In this document: positions 45,070 through 55,084 of the stretch, in pieces | How the letters are laid out: each line of letters starts with the position of its first letter | How positions within the stretch are numbered: the first letter of the stretch is position 1 | NCBI RefSeq assembly: GCF_900090205.1 | Contig: NZ_LT607802.1 | Coordinates: 2,160,554 to 2,224,553 of the forward strand | Source of the DNA: Vogesella sp. LIG4 | GTDB taxonomy: Bacteria; Pseudomonadota; Gammaproteobacteria; Burkholderiales; Chromobacteriaceae | Direction of reading: 5' to 3' | Length of the DNA: 64,000 nucleotides | Position numbers and translations under genes: made by a program | Notes under the pieces: generated by a model | What the model saw: only the letters and a program-made list of their open reading frames with translations | What the model was told of the DNA's origin: nothing | The model's database searches: none

Positions 45070-45498
45070 ATGACCGTTACCGATAGCTTTACCCGGGTGC
45101 ACCGCACCTGTGACGACCTTTTCGTTGCCGTGGAGCAGGCGCTGCATGCTGGCGACTGGCCACGGGCACTCGCCGACTGCGATGCCTTCTGCCAGCTGAT
45201 GGAACAACACCTGCGCGAGGAGGAAGACGTGCTGTTTCCCGCCTTCGAGCAGGCCACCGGCATGCGCCAGGGGCCTACCGTGGTGATGCGCAGCGAGCAC
45301 GCCGACATGCGCACGCTGATGGACGAGATGCAGCAGGCGGCCCGGGCGCGGGATGGCGACAGCCTGGCCGCCGCCGCCGACACCCTGCTATTGTTGATGC
45401 AACAGCACAACCTGAAGGAGGAGAACATCTTGTACCCGATGTGCGACCGCGCCGGCCTGACGGCGCTGCTGGCGGAGCTGGGCCATGAGTCCGCGTGA
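45070..45498 (+). CDS. Hemerythrin-domain protein
   Basis: This 142-residue protein has hemerythrin ligands spaced as H11, the HLREEEDVLFP motif (about 46-56), SEHADMRTLMDEM (about 76-88) and QQHNLKEENILYP (about 114-126). This is the di-iron NO/oxygen-binding class found in NO-stress and RIC/DNRLRE-type proteins. It overlaps the DUF2249 gene by 14 bp. The setting with DUF2249 and denitrification genes points to NO handling. The upstream TTG at 45058 was not used. Confidence 0.9.
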   Translation: MTVTDSFTRVHRTCDDLFVAVEQALHAGDWPRALADCDAFCQLMEQHLREEEDVLFPAFEQATGMRQGPTVVMRSEHADMRTLMDEMQQAARARDGDSLAAAADTLLLLMQQHNLKEENILYPMCDRAGLTALLAELGHESA

Positions 45499-45700
45499 CC
45501 TGCGCGGCCTGGTGCCGCCCGAACCGATGGAAATCATCCTGGACGCCGTGGACGAAGCGGCCAGCGGCGAGCGGCTGTCCTTCGTGCTGCCGCACTTTCC
45601 CGGCCCGCTGCTGCCGATGCTGCGCGACCGCGCGGTAGGCTTCGACAGTGAAATGCTGCCCGACATGAGTGGCGTGATCTTCCACGTGGACATTCCCTGA
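45485..45700 (+). CDS. DUF2249 small protein
   Basis: This 71-residue protein has the DUF2249 pattern (LRGLVPPEPMEIILDAVDE, then LPHFPGPLLPMLRDR). Such TusA-fold-like proteins accompany hemerythrin and nitrogen-oxide genes in many proteobacteria. The biochemical role is unknown. Its TGA overlaps the next ATG by one base (TGATG), so all three genes are coupled. Confidence 0.9.
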   Translation: MSPRDLRGLVPPEPMEIILDAVDEAASGERLSFVLPHFPGPLLPMLRDRAVGFDSEMLPDMSGVIFHVDIP

Positions 45701-46959
45701 TGCAGGCCGTACCCAGTTACGACAGCGCACCGCCACTTGGACTGCCGGTGCGCTTTTTCTTGGCCGCCTGGCTGTGGCTGCTGCTGCTGGCCGCCAGCTG
45801 GGCCGGCACCGCCGATGGCGCCTACCCGTCGCCGGGCCTGTGGCTGCCGCTGCACCTGATGGCGCTGGGCGTGCTCGGCAATGTGATGCTGGGCGCGCTG
45901 CTGCAGCTGCTGGCCGTGGTGTCGGCACTGGCGTTTCCGCGCCCCGGCATCTGGAGCAAGGGGTTGTGGGGCAGCTGGCAGCTGGGCTGCGGCGCGCTGT
46001 TCGCCGGCTTTGCCAGCGGCCTGACACCGGGCTGGCTGCAGCTGGCGTCAGCGGGCTTCAGCGTGGCCACACTGCTGCTGGCCGGCTTGTGGTGGCAGCT
46101 GTGGCGCAGCCCGGCGCAAGACAGCAGCAGCCGCGGCCTGCGCTGGGCGCTGGCGGCGCTGCTGCTCACCCTGGGCCTGGGCATCGCCCAGTTGGGCGTA
46201 CTCGGCTGGGGCCGGCCGTGGTCCCTGCTTACCCTGCTGCCGCTGCACAGGTTGGCCGCACAAGGCTGGGTATGGCTGCTGCTGGTCGCCGTGGCGCAGG
46301 TGATCCTGCCGATGTTCCTGCTCACCCCGGCCTTGCCCGGCTGGTGGCAGCGCTGGGCATCGCCGGCCTGGGGCAGCCTGCTGCTGCTGGCTGGCGCGCT
46401 GTCGCTAGCCTGGCCGGACAGTGGCTGGTGGTGGCTGGCGGCATTGCCGTTGCCGGTATGCGCCTGGGTGTGGGGCGGGGCGCTGCGGCATAGCCGCCGC
46501 CCGCAGGAATGGCTGCCACGCTACTGGCAGCTGGCGCTGGGCCTGCTGCTGGCACTGTGCGCGGTATTCGTGGCCGGGCAGTGGCTGGATGTGCCGGCAC
46601 TACGCCGGCTGCAAGGCTGGCTGCTGCTGGGTGGCGTGGCCTTCACGCTGACCGTGGGCATGCTGTACCGCATCGTGCCCTTCCTGCTGTGGCTGCAACT
46701 GCGGCGCGGGGTAAAACCGCAGCAGAAAGTACCGTCGCTGCAGGTGCTGTTGCCGGAAGCCAAGGCACGGCTGGGCTGGAAACTGCTGTGCCTCTGGCAA
46801 CTCTGCGGCGCGGCCTGGTGCCTGTGGCCGGCGCTGTGGTGGCTGCCGGCAGCCAGCGGCGCTGTGCTGGCGGGTGTCTTGTTTACCCACTACCGCGCTG
46901 CCTGGCTGCGCTGGCGGCAGGGCACGCAGCCGGTGGGGAAGGTGGCGCAGGCGGGGTAG
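45700..46959 (+). CDS. Multi-pass membrane protein of the NO-linked operon
   Basis: This 419-residue protein is very hydrophobic, with about twelve helices and many Trp and Leu. Histidines at the ends of helices (PLHLMALGVLG, LLPLHRLAA) recall heme- or metal-binding NnrS-like and oxidase subunit I-like proteins, but no exact family could be assigned. The gene is co-translated after DUF2249 and hemerythrin. A role in NO or copper handling is inferred only from neighbours. An uptake-like word (46251) is embedded. Confidence 0.75.
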   Translation: MQAVPSYDSAPPLGLPVRFFLAAWLWLLLLAASWAGTADGAYPSPGLWLPLHLMALGVLGNVMLGALLQLLAVVSALAFPRPGIWSKGLWGSWQLGCGALFAGFASGLTPGWLQLASAGFSVATLLLAGLWWQLWRSPAQDSSSRGLRWALAALLLTLGLGIAQLGVLGWGRPWSLLTLLPLHRLAAQGWVWLLLVAVAQVILPMFLLTPALPGWWQRWASPAWGSLLLLAGALSLAWPDSGWWWLAALPLPVCAWVWGGALRHSRRPQEWLPRYWQLALGLLLALCAVFVAGQWLDVPALRRLQGWLLLGGVAFTLTVGMLYRIVPFLLWLQLRRGVKPQQKVPSLQVLLPEAKARLGWKLLCLWQLCGAAWCLWPALWWLPAASGAVLAGVLFTHYRAAWLRWRQGTQPVGKVAQAG

Positions 46960-46975
46960 GGGCGTGGATGAGCCC

Positions 46976-47140
46976 GTGACTCCCGCGATCATCGGGTAGG
47001 GCGGAAGCCCCGCAGGGGCGTTCCGCCAGCTTGCGTACTGGCCCGACCAATGGCGGAACGCCCCGGCCTGCCGGGGCTTCCGCCCTACGCGTGCTCTTCA
47101 ACGTTGGCCGCACGCTCCCCACTGCGCTGCGGCCAACCTT
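46976..47140. repeat. 165-bp REP-like repeat, left copy
   Basis: This contains a GTAGGGCGGAAGCC...GGCGTTCCGCC hairpin, a mirrored partner ending CTTCCGCCCTACG, and an inverted pair of uptake-like words (47103 and 47128). It is almost identical to 49261-49428. The rest of the gap to 47262 shows no gene. The two copies flank the isochorismatase and regulator genes. Confidence 0.9.
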
Positions 47141-47262
47141 TCACAACCACTGGCAGCGCCGTAGTTGTGCTGCATCACGCTCTCCACTTGAGTGGGAAAC
47201 CACGGTGGGTTGCCACTGAGGTCGAGTAATCCGGCATTGGTAGTAGTCTGCACGGTGGCTGC

Positions 47263-47871
47263 TTAATGCACCGGCAGTTGCAGGATCTGTGCGGTAGTCA
47301 GCACGTCGCCAAAGGTGTCTTCAATGGAGGCCAGCGCGGCGCGATGCAGTTGCTGATGTGGCAGTACGCCGTCGGCGTCATCCAGCGGGCGGCTGGCACA
47401 GGCATCTGCCGCCACGATCACGTTGTAACCCAGTGGTACCGCGTCACGGGCGGCGGCGGCGACGCAGGCATGCGTCATTAGCCCGCTGATGAGCAGGGTA
47501 CTGATGCCCGCTGTCTTCAGGCGGGCATCCAGATCGGTACTGGGGAATACGCTTACCGAGCTTTTCTGCAGCGCACGGTGGTGGCCGGATGGCAGCAGTT
47601 GCTCGTGAAAGCGCACCGTGTTGCCCTGTGCGGCGAAAACCGGGCTGTCGACGGGGGCGACGTGCTGTATGTGGAACACCGGCATGCCATGCTGATCGGC
47701 AAAGTCGACCAGGCGTTGCGCATTGTTGAGTGCCGACAGGCCATCGGGAATCGGCAACCTGCCGCTGAAATACTCGTTCTGGAAATCAATGACCAGCAGG
47801 GCGGTATGACGGCTGTCCAGCTGCTGCGGTGCGCTGGCTCCTGCCAGCTGGCGGATGGTGGGGTGGTTCAT
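47263..47871 (-). CDS. Isochorismatase-family cysteine hydrolase
   Basis: This 202-residue protein has the catalytic triad visible as Asp in LLVIDFQNEYF (about 34-44), Lys in RALQKSSVSVF and Cys in GLMTHACVAAAARDA. This is the nicotinamidase/isochorismatase superfamily; the substrate is unknown. ATG 47871 has AGGAG upstream. It is divergent from a broken GlxA-type regulator, the usual pairing for such hydrolases. Confidence 0.9.
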   Translation of the reverse strand: MNHPTIRQLAGASAPQQLDSRHTALLVIDFQNEYFSGRLPIPDGLSALNNAQRLVDFADQHGMPVFHIQHVAPVDSPVFAAQGNTVRFHEQLLPSGHHRALQKSSVSVFPSTDLDARLKTAGISTLLISGLMTHACVAAAARDAVPLGYNVIVAADACASRPLDDADGVLPHQQLHRAALASIEDTFGDVLTTAQILQLPVH

Positions 47872-48154
47872 ATTGGCTCCTGATGCGGGTTGAGTGCAGC
47901 CGGCCACTGCTGGCAGGCATGCGGCAGTATCCCGCCGGCATGGCACGGCCAATAGCGGCCCGCAGGACAAAATGTGATGAAGCCGGGCCAGATGTTCACG
48001 GCTGCCGTTCATGCGGCCAACGTTGTTGCCTGGCCTGCATCCGCCTGACGGTTGTTGCGGTTTGCTACAGGGCATGGCTGGCTAACATGGCGCGCAGTGC
48101 GGCGCGGGCCGTTGTCTGCCGCTGTGTGATGCCAACCTCCAGCAGGGCCACTCC

Positions 48155-49160
48155 ATGCATACCATCGCCGTGATTGCCTACGAGGGCATCAGCCCCTTTC
48201 ATCTATCGGTACCCTGCATCGTGTTCGGGGACGATCTCGCGCGATTGGAGGCACCGCGTTACCGTTTGCTGATCTGCGCTGAGCGGGTAGGGCTGGTGGC
48301 CACGATGTCCGGTTTCAATATCGAAGTGCGGTATGGCCTTGAGACGCTGGTGCAGGCGGATACCGTGATCGTGCCGGCCTGGCGCGACCCGGACGAGCGT
48401 CCGCCGGATGTGCTGTTGGCCGCATTGCGTGATGCCAGCCGGCGCGGTGCCAGGATAGTCGGCTTCTGCCTGGGCGCTTTTGTGCTGGCCGAGGCCGGGT
48501 TGCTGGATGGTCGCCTGGCGGCGACACACTGGGCGTGGAGTGGGGAGTTTGCGCGCAAGTATCCACGTGTCGCACTGGACCGTAATGCGCTGTACGTGGA
48601 GGACGGCGGGGTGCTGACATCGGCCGGCACGGCGGCGGCCATCGATTGCTGCCTGCAGCTGATCTGCCGCGATCACGGTATGGAGGTGGCCAAGCGGGTG
48701 GCACGCCGCCTGGTGGTGGCGCCGCAGCGCCAGGGTGGGCAGGCCCAGTACATTGAACAACCGCTGGCGATAGGCGGTGGCACGGATGCCTTGTGCCTGG
48801 CGATGGATTGGGCGCTGCAGCACCTGGCTCAACCGCTGGATATCGCGAGCCTGGCCGCCCGGGCTGGTATGAGCCGGCGTAACTTCACCCGCCGTTTCAA
48901 GGCGAAGACCGGCACCACGCTGGCGCAATGGCTGCTGACGCACCGGCTGGCTGCTGACGCACCGGCTGGCTGCTGCGCAGCGCTTGCTGGAAACCGGCTG
49001 CAAGAGCATGGATCGTATCGCCGAGCAGACCGGTTTTGGCTCCACGGTGTCATTCCGCCAGCAGTTCAGTCGTGCCTTCTCCATTCCACCTGCGACTTAC
49101 CGCAAGCAGTTTGGTCAGCCGCTGCCGCGCGGCAACAGCAACGACCATCAGGGGCGCTAA
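48155..49160 (+). pseudogene. GlxA-type AraC regulator frameshifted by a 19-bp duplication
   Basis: The frame from ATG 48155 encodes a DJ-1/PfpI-like domain and the first helix-turn-helix of an AraC pair (MSRRNFTRRFKAKTGTTLAQW). At 48951 the frame breaks because 19 bp are exactly duplicated. Removing one copy restores a continuous 328-residue protein with the second HTH (SMDRIAEQTGFGSTVSFRQQ) and a TAA at 49158. As it stands, translation runs out of frame to 49258. So it is a recent pseudogene, or a switchable gene if the repeat slips. It is divergent from the isochorismatase-family gene. Confidence 0.88.
48932..48969. repeat. 19-bp tandem duplication causing a frameshift
   Basis: CTGCTGACGCACCGGCTGG is present at 48932-48950 and again at 48951-48969 without any difference. 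Because 19 is not a multiple of three, it shifts the regulator frame by +1. Confidence 0.95.
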
Positions 49161-49260
49161 GCTGCCTGTTTATCGAAAATACCGGCCTTATCAGGCCGCA
49201 GAGCTGTGGGTTGGGCTTCGCTGCGCTCAACCCAAGCTACGCGCGGGTGAGCCGGTGACT

Positions 49261-49428
49261 GTGACTCCCGCGATCATCGGGTAGGGCGGAAGCCCCGCAG
49301 GGGCGTTCCGCCAGCTTGCGTATTGGCCCGACCAATGGCGGAACGCCCCGGCTTGCCGGGGCTTGCGCCCTACGTGCGCTCTTCAACGTTGGCCGCATGG
49401 GCCCCTCCACTGCGCTGCGGCCAACCTT
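49261..49428. repeat. 168-bp REP-like repeat, right copy
   Basis: This is a near copy of 46976-47140 in the same orientation, differing by a few substitutions and a 3-bp length change in the loop between the two uptake-like words (49388 and 49416). Just left of it, 49205-49243 holds another repeat type (TTGGGCTTCGCTGCGCTCAA) whose mirror occurs at 56941. The gap 49161-49463 has no gene. Confidence 0.9.
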
Positions 49429-49463
49429 CTCCTGCTGCCAAGGGCCGTGCCCAGAACAAGGCG

Positions 49464-50258
49464 CTAATCAGCCAGGCAAACCTCCGCCTGCCGCTGCCAG
49501 CCGCGCGCCAGCGCTACCACTTCGCCGATGACCAGCAGTGCCGGTGGCTGCGGGCACTCCCGGGCCACGCAGTCGGCCAGGGTAGTCAGCGTGCAATGCA
49601 GTACCCGCTGCCGTGGCGTGGTGGCCTGTTCGATGATGGCCACCGGCGTGTCGCCGCTGCGGCCGTGCGCCTGCAGGTCGGCGGCGATGGCGGCCGCTTC
49701 GCCCAGGCCCATGTACACCACCACGGTCTGTTCGCTGCCGCTGTGCGCCGCCCAGTCCAGGCCGCTGGCGCCGTCGCGGCGGTGGCCGGTGACCAGGCTT
49801 ACGCCCTGTGCGCAGTCGCGGTGGGTCAGCGGGATGCCGGCGGCGGCTGCCGCGCCCACCGCGGCGGTGATGCCGGGTACCACTTCCACTTCGATGCCGG
49901 CCGCCAGCAGGGTGGCCAGCTCTTCGCCGCCGCGGCCGAACAGCAGCGGGTCGCCGCCCTTGAGCCGTACCACGCGCTGGCCGGCCTGCGCCTCGCGCAG
50001 CAGCAGCTGGTTGATTTCCGCTTGCGGCAGGGTGTGGCGGCTGGCGCGCTTGCCCACGCAGACCAGCCGTGCGCGCTTGTTGATCAGCGCCAGTATTTCT
50101 TCTGCCACCAGGAAGTCGTACAGCACCACGTCGGCTTCGGCCAGCCGGCGCAGTGCCTTGAGGGTGAGCAGGTCGGGGTCGCCGGGGCCGGCGCCGACCA
50201 GGCTTACCTGGCCGGGGTGCAGGGGGGCGGGGTGCGGGAAGGGCTGTGCGGCGTTCAT
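49464..50258 (-). CDS. nirE: Uroporphyrinogen-III C-methyltransferase (SUMT)
   Basis: This 264-residue enzyme makes precorrin-2 from uroporphyrinogen III with two SAM. Signatures are VGAGPGDPDLLTLKA (about 21-35), YDFLV, RLKGGDPLLFGRGGEE (about 98-113) and PGITAA. There is no CysG oxidase/chelatase extension. In a denitrification cluster it serves heme d1 synthesis and is called NirE; otherwise it is CobA-like. It is divergent from norC with a shared FNR/DNR box, and GGAGG precedes ATG 50258. Confidence 0.9.
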   Translation of the reverse strand: MNAAQPFPHPAPLHPGQVSLVGAGPGDPDLLTLKALRRLAEADVVLYDFLVAEEILALINKRARLVCVGKRASRHTLPQAEINQLLLREAQAGQRVVRLKGGDPLLFGRGGEELATLLAAGIEVEVVPGITAAVGAAAAAGIPLTHRDCAQGVSLVTGHRRDGASGLDWAAHSGSEQTVVVYMGLGEAAAIAADLQAHGRSGDTPVAIIEQATTPRQRVLHCTLTTLADCVARECPQPPALLVIGEVVALARGWQRQAEVCLAD

Positions 50259-50317
50259 CTTGCGCCTCCACGGTGATGAGGATGCGCCAGTGTAGGAAGG
50301 ATGGCGGCCGGAAATCG

Positions 50318-50331
50318 TTGATTCCCATCAA
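50318..50331. promoter_or_regulatory. FNR/DNR box between nirE and norC
   Basis: TTGAT-TCCC-ATCAA is a perfect match to the FNR/ANR/DNR consensus. Its centre is about 83 bp before the norC start codon and 66 bp before the nirE start codon, so one site may serve both directions. It predicts control by low oxygen and/or NO. Confidence 0.88.
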
Positions 50332-50407
50332 TGCTACCCGGATGCCCGAAAACGTACAGTCCGCGCTGACATGCCGGGTTGCCGGAGCAGATGACAAGGA
50401 GGTTGCG

Positions 50408-52307
<1,900 letters not shown>

Positions 52308-52549
52308 GCTGTCGTGCAAACAGTGGCGCCCTGATGGGCGCCACCGCGGTAACAGGCCCCTGCCGCTCTGCTGCAGGGGCTTGTCGTGAAAATGGCCTGG
52401 CTGCCGGTGCAGCTTGCCGGCTGGAACGGCCCGGCTTTGCAGCGGGCGTTGCCGGCGGACAAGGCACCAGCCTGGCAGCCTGCAGGCCATTTTTGTAAAC
52501 AGGCAGGCAAAGCGTAATGCGGTGGGCGCGGCCCACCCGGAGCAAGACA
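52308..52549 (+). ncRNA. Structured intergenic segment between norB and norE
   Basis: Three nested or serial inverted repeats are seen. GTGGCGCCC/GGGCGCCAC are at 52323-52344, and GCCCCTGC/GCAGGGGC lie near 52355-52381. A long outer stem has AAAATGGCCTG and GCTGCC (52389-52405) matched by GGCAGC and CAGGCCATTTT (52474-52493) with an inner GGTGC/GCACC step. Five T follow the outer stem. A short GTGGGC/GCCCAC stem also precedes the norE ribosome site. It could be a processed mRNA stabiliser, terminator or small RNA; no known family was recognised. Confidence 0.45.
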
Positions 52550-53134
52550 ATGCAGACGACAAGACTGGCCCCCAGCGTGCAGCGCACGGTGCCGGGCGAT
52601 CTGGCGATGTGGTTCTTCATCCTGGCGGAGCTGGCGGTATTCGGCGTGTTCTTCGCCATCTACGGGGTGGTGCGCGCACGGCAGCCGGCGCTGTTCGCCG
52701 CCGGCCAGCATGCGCTGGCGCTCACCCCGGCCATCCTCAACACCCTGCTGCTGATCGCCGGCAGCGGCGCGGTGGCGGCGGCGGTGCAGAACTTCGCCCA
52801 TGGCCGCGTGCGGCGCGGCGAACGCTGGCTGCTGGGCACGCTGCTGTGCGGCAGCTGCTTCCTGTTGCTCAAGGGCAGCGAATTCGTCGGCAAGTTCTCC
52901 GCCGGCATCACCCTGTCCAGCAACGATTTCTGGATGTTCTACCTGTCGCTGGCCGGCTTTCACTACCTGCACGTGGTGCTGGGCATGGTGATCATCGCCG
53001 CGGTGTACCGCCGTGCGCGGCAGGGCAACTACGATGCGGCCAACCATGTCGGCGTGGAAACCGCCGCCGCCTACTGGCACATGGTGGATCTGGTGTGGCT
53101 GGTGCTGTTCGCGCTGCTGTACGTGGCGCACTAG
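52550..53134 (+). CDS. norE: NorE-like cytochrome c oxidase subunit III family protein
   Basis: This 194-residue membrane protein has five helices and the subunit III-like motifs WFFILAELAVFGVFF and FHYLHVVLGM, with a terminal ETAAAYWHMVDLVWLVLF. NorE is an accessory for NO reductase activity. GGAG precedes ATG 52550; the in-frame ATG at 52517 was rejected. An uptake-like word (53035) encodes DAANH. Confidence 0.9.
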   Translation: MQTTRLAPSVQRTVPGDLAMWFFILAELAVFGVFFAIYGVVRARQPALFAAGQHALALTPAILNTLLLIAGSGAVAAAVQNFAHGRVRRGERWLLGTLLCGSCFLLLKGSEFVGKFSAGITLSSNDFWMFYLSLAGFHYLHVVLGMVIIAAVYRRARQGNYDAANHVGVETAAAYWHMVDLVWLVLFALLYVAH

Positions 53135-53285
53135 CCGGGTGTTCTGCCGCAATGCGGCCAACTAGCTGGCGGATCGCCCTTTGGGCATCCGCCATGTGTT
53201 TATATGCTTTTTGTATGGCATTGCTGCCGCCAGCCAGCACACCGGGGTAAAGTGGGGGCTTCCCTTGCCAGACTGAAAGCCCGCC

Positions 53286-53909
53286 ATGAGCCAGCCCTAC
53301 CTGCTGTACGTAGACAACCAGTACCTGAGCCCGTACGCGATGTCCGCCTTCGTGACGCTCACCGAGAAACAGCTGCCGTTCGAGCTGCGCACGGTGGACC
53401 TGGACGGCGGCGCCAACCGCCAGCCGGCCTATGCCGCGCTCACCGGCATGCAGCGCGTACCGCTGCTGGTGGCTGGCGAATTCCGTCTTGCCGAATCCTC
53501 CGCCATCTGCGAATACCTGGAAGAGCTGCTCCCGACGCCGGCGGTGTACCCGGCGCAGCCGCAGCAGCGTGCCCAGGCGCGCCAGCTGCAAGCCTGGCTG
53601 CGCAGCGACCTTCTGCCGTTGCGCGAGCAGCGCACGACCGAAGTGGTGTTCCGCCAGCCGGCCGTCGCCCCGCTGGATGCCGCCGGGCAGCAGGCCGCTG
53701 CCAAGCTGCAGGCAGTGGCCGCGGGCCTGCTGGCGCACGGCGGCGAGCACCTGTTCGGCGACTGGTGCATTGCCGATGCCGACCTGGCGCTGATGCTGCA
53801 GCGCCTGCTGCGCAGCGGCGAGCCCTTGCCGCCGCAGCTGGCCGACTACGCCACGCGTCAGTGGCAGCGCCCGTCGCTGCAGGCGTGGCGCCGGCTGCAA
53901 GCTGCCTGA
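53286..53909 (+). CDS. yfcF: Glutathione S-transferase, YfcF-like
   Basis: This 207-residue GST has an N-terminal thioredoxin-like domain with RVPLLVAGEFRLAESSAICEYLEE (GSH-binding ESSA), then a helical domain with AWLRSDLLPLREQRTTEVVF. This is close to E. coli YfcF in length and motifs. It may protect against peroxides. It interrupts the nor cluster and ends in its own terminator. Confidence 0.9.
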   Translation: MSQPYLLYVDNQYLSPYAMSAFVTLTEKQLPFELRTVDLDGGANRQPAYAALTGMQRVPLLVAGEFRLAESSAICEYLEELLPTPAVYPAQPQQRAQARQLQAWLRSDLLPLREQRTTEVVFRQPAVAPLDAAGQQAAAKLQAVAAGLLAHGGEHLFGDWCIADADLALMLQRLLRSGEPLPPQLADYATRQWQRPSLQAWRRLQAA

Positions 53910-53930
53910 GCTGTTACTGTCCAATCTTCG

Positions 53931-53953
53931 GCCCGCCCTGCGCGGGCTTTTTT
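53931..53953 (+). terminator. Intrinsic terminator after yfcF
   Basis: GCCCGC (53931-53936) pairs with GCGGGC (53942-53947), then six T. Confidence 0.92.
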
Positions 53954-54003
53954 CTTGCCTGCCATCAAGGTTGGCCGCAGGGTGTGTGCGGCATGCTTCG
54001 GGC

Positions 54004-54264
54004 ATGACTTATTTCGTATCCCGCCACCGGCTGTGGCTGACCTGGCTGTGGCTCTCCGTACTCACCCTGTTGCTGGCCTGGCTGGCCGACTGGCAGCAAG
54101 GCGGCCATCTGGTTGCCGTGCTGGCACTGGCCGGCGCCTGGCTCAAGGGCGTGGCGGTGGCCGAGCAGTTCATGTCCCTGCGCAGCGCGCCCTTGTGGCT
54201 GCGCGGCACGGTACATGGCTGGCTGCTGCTGGTGTGTGGCGGCCTGCTGGCGGGGTTTCTGTAG
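54004..54264 (+). CDS. norF: NorF-like small membrane protein (cytochrome c oxidase subunit IV type)
   Basis: This 86-residue protein has three hydrophobic helices and the prokaryotic subunit IV pattern WLKGVAVAEQFMSLRSAPLW. In denitrifiers this small partner of NorE is NorF. The start is uncertain because no clear ribosome site precedes ATG 54004. It lies nine bases before norQ. Confidence 0.8.
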   Translation: MTYFVSRHRLWLTWLWLSVLTLLLAWLADWQQGGHLVAVLALAGAWLKGVAVAEQFMSLRSAPLWLRGTVHGWLLLVCGGLLAGFL

Positions 54265-54273
54265 GAGCGCCCG

Positions 54274-55083
54274 ATGAATGCCCCCGTCCATGCCGCCCTT
54301 GCGGCCAACCCGCCTTACTACCAGCCGGTAGCCGACGAATGCCAGGTGTTCGAAAACGCCTGGCGTCACCAGCTGCCGGTGCTGATCAAGGGCCCCACCG
54401 GCTGCGGCAAGACCCGCTTTGTCGCCCACATGGCGGCGCGGCTGGGTTTGCCGCTGTTCACCGTGTCCTGCCATGACGACCTGTCCGCCGCCGACCTGGT
54501 GGGCCGCCACCTGATTGCCGGCGGCGACACCCGCTGGTGCGACGGCCCGCTCACCCGCGCGGTGCGCGAAGGTGGCATCTGCTACCTGGACGAGGTGGTG
54601 GAAGCGCGCAAGGACACCACCGTGGTGCTGCACCCGCTTACCGACGACCGCCGCATCCTGCCGATAGAACGCACCGGCGAAGAACTGGCGGCGCCGCCCG
54701 GCTTCATGCTGGTGGTGTCCTACAACCCCGGCTACCAGCACGTGCTCAAGACGCTGAAACCGTCCACCCGCCAGCGCTTCGTGGCGCTGAGTTTCGATTT
54801 CCCGTCGCCGGCGGTGGAGCTGGCGGTGCTGCAGCGCGAGGGCGGGGCGGACGAGAAGTTGGCCGCACGGCTGGTGGCGCTGGCCGGCCAGCTGCGCCGC
54901 CTCACCGGCTACGACCTGGACGAGTCGGTAAGCACCCGCCTGCTGGTGTACGCCGCCAAACTCATCGCCAGCGGCATGCCGCCGCTGGCCGCCTGCCGCG
55001 TGGCGCTGGTGGAACCGCTGTCCGACGAGCCGGAAACCCTTGCCGCGCTGCTGGCGGTGGTCGCCACCCAATTCGGAAACTGA
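54274..55083 (+). CDS. norQ: NorQ/NirQ/CbbQ-type AAA+ ATPase
   Basis: This 269-residue MoxR-like AAA+ protein has Walker A GPTGCGKT (40-47), Walker B GICYLDEVVEA (about 107-117) and a C-terminal CbbQ extension. It acts with the VWA protein NorD to insert or activate the metal centre of NO reductase. It is separated from norD by one base. Confidence 0.95.
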   Translation: MNAPVHAALAANPPYYQPVADECQVFENAWRHQLPVLIKGPTGCGKTRFVAHMAARLGLPLFTVSCHDDLSAADLVGRHLIAGGDTRWCDGPLTRAVREGGICYLDEVVEARKDTTVVLHPLTDDRRILPIERTGEELAAPPGFMLVVSYNPGYQHVLKTLKPSTRQRFVALSFDFPSPAVELAVLQREGGADEKLAARLVALAGQLRRLTGYDLDESVSTRLLVYAAKLIASGMPPLAACRVALVEPLSDEPETLAALLAVVATQFGN

Positions 55084-55084
55084 C

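Noticed and set aside
46976..49428. Insertion sequence bounded by the 165-bp repeats
   Set aside because: The repeats are direct, no transposase gene lies between them, and no target-site duplication is evident.
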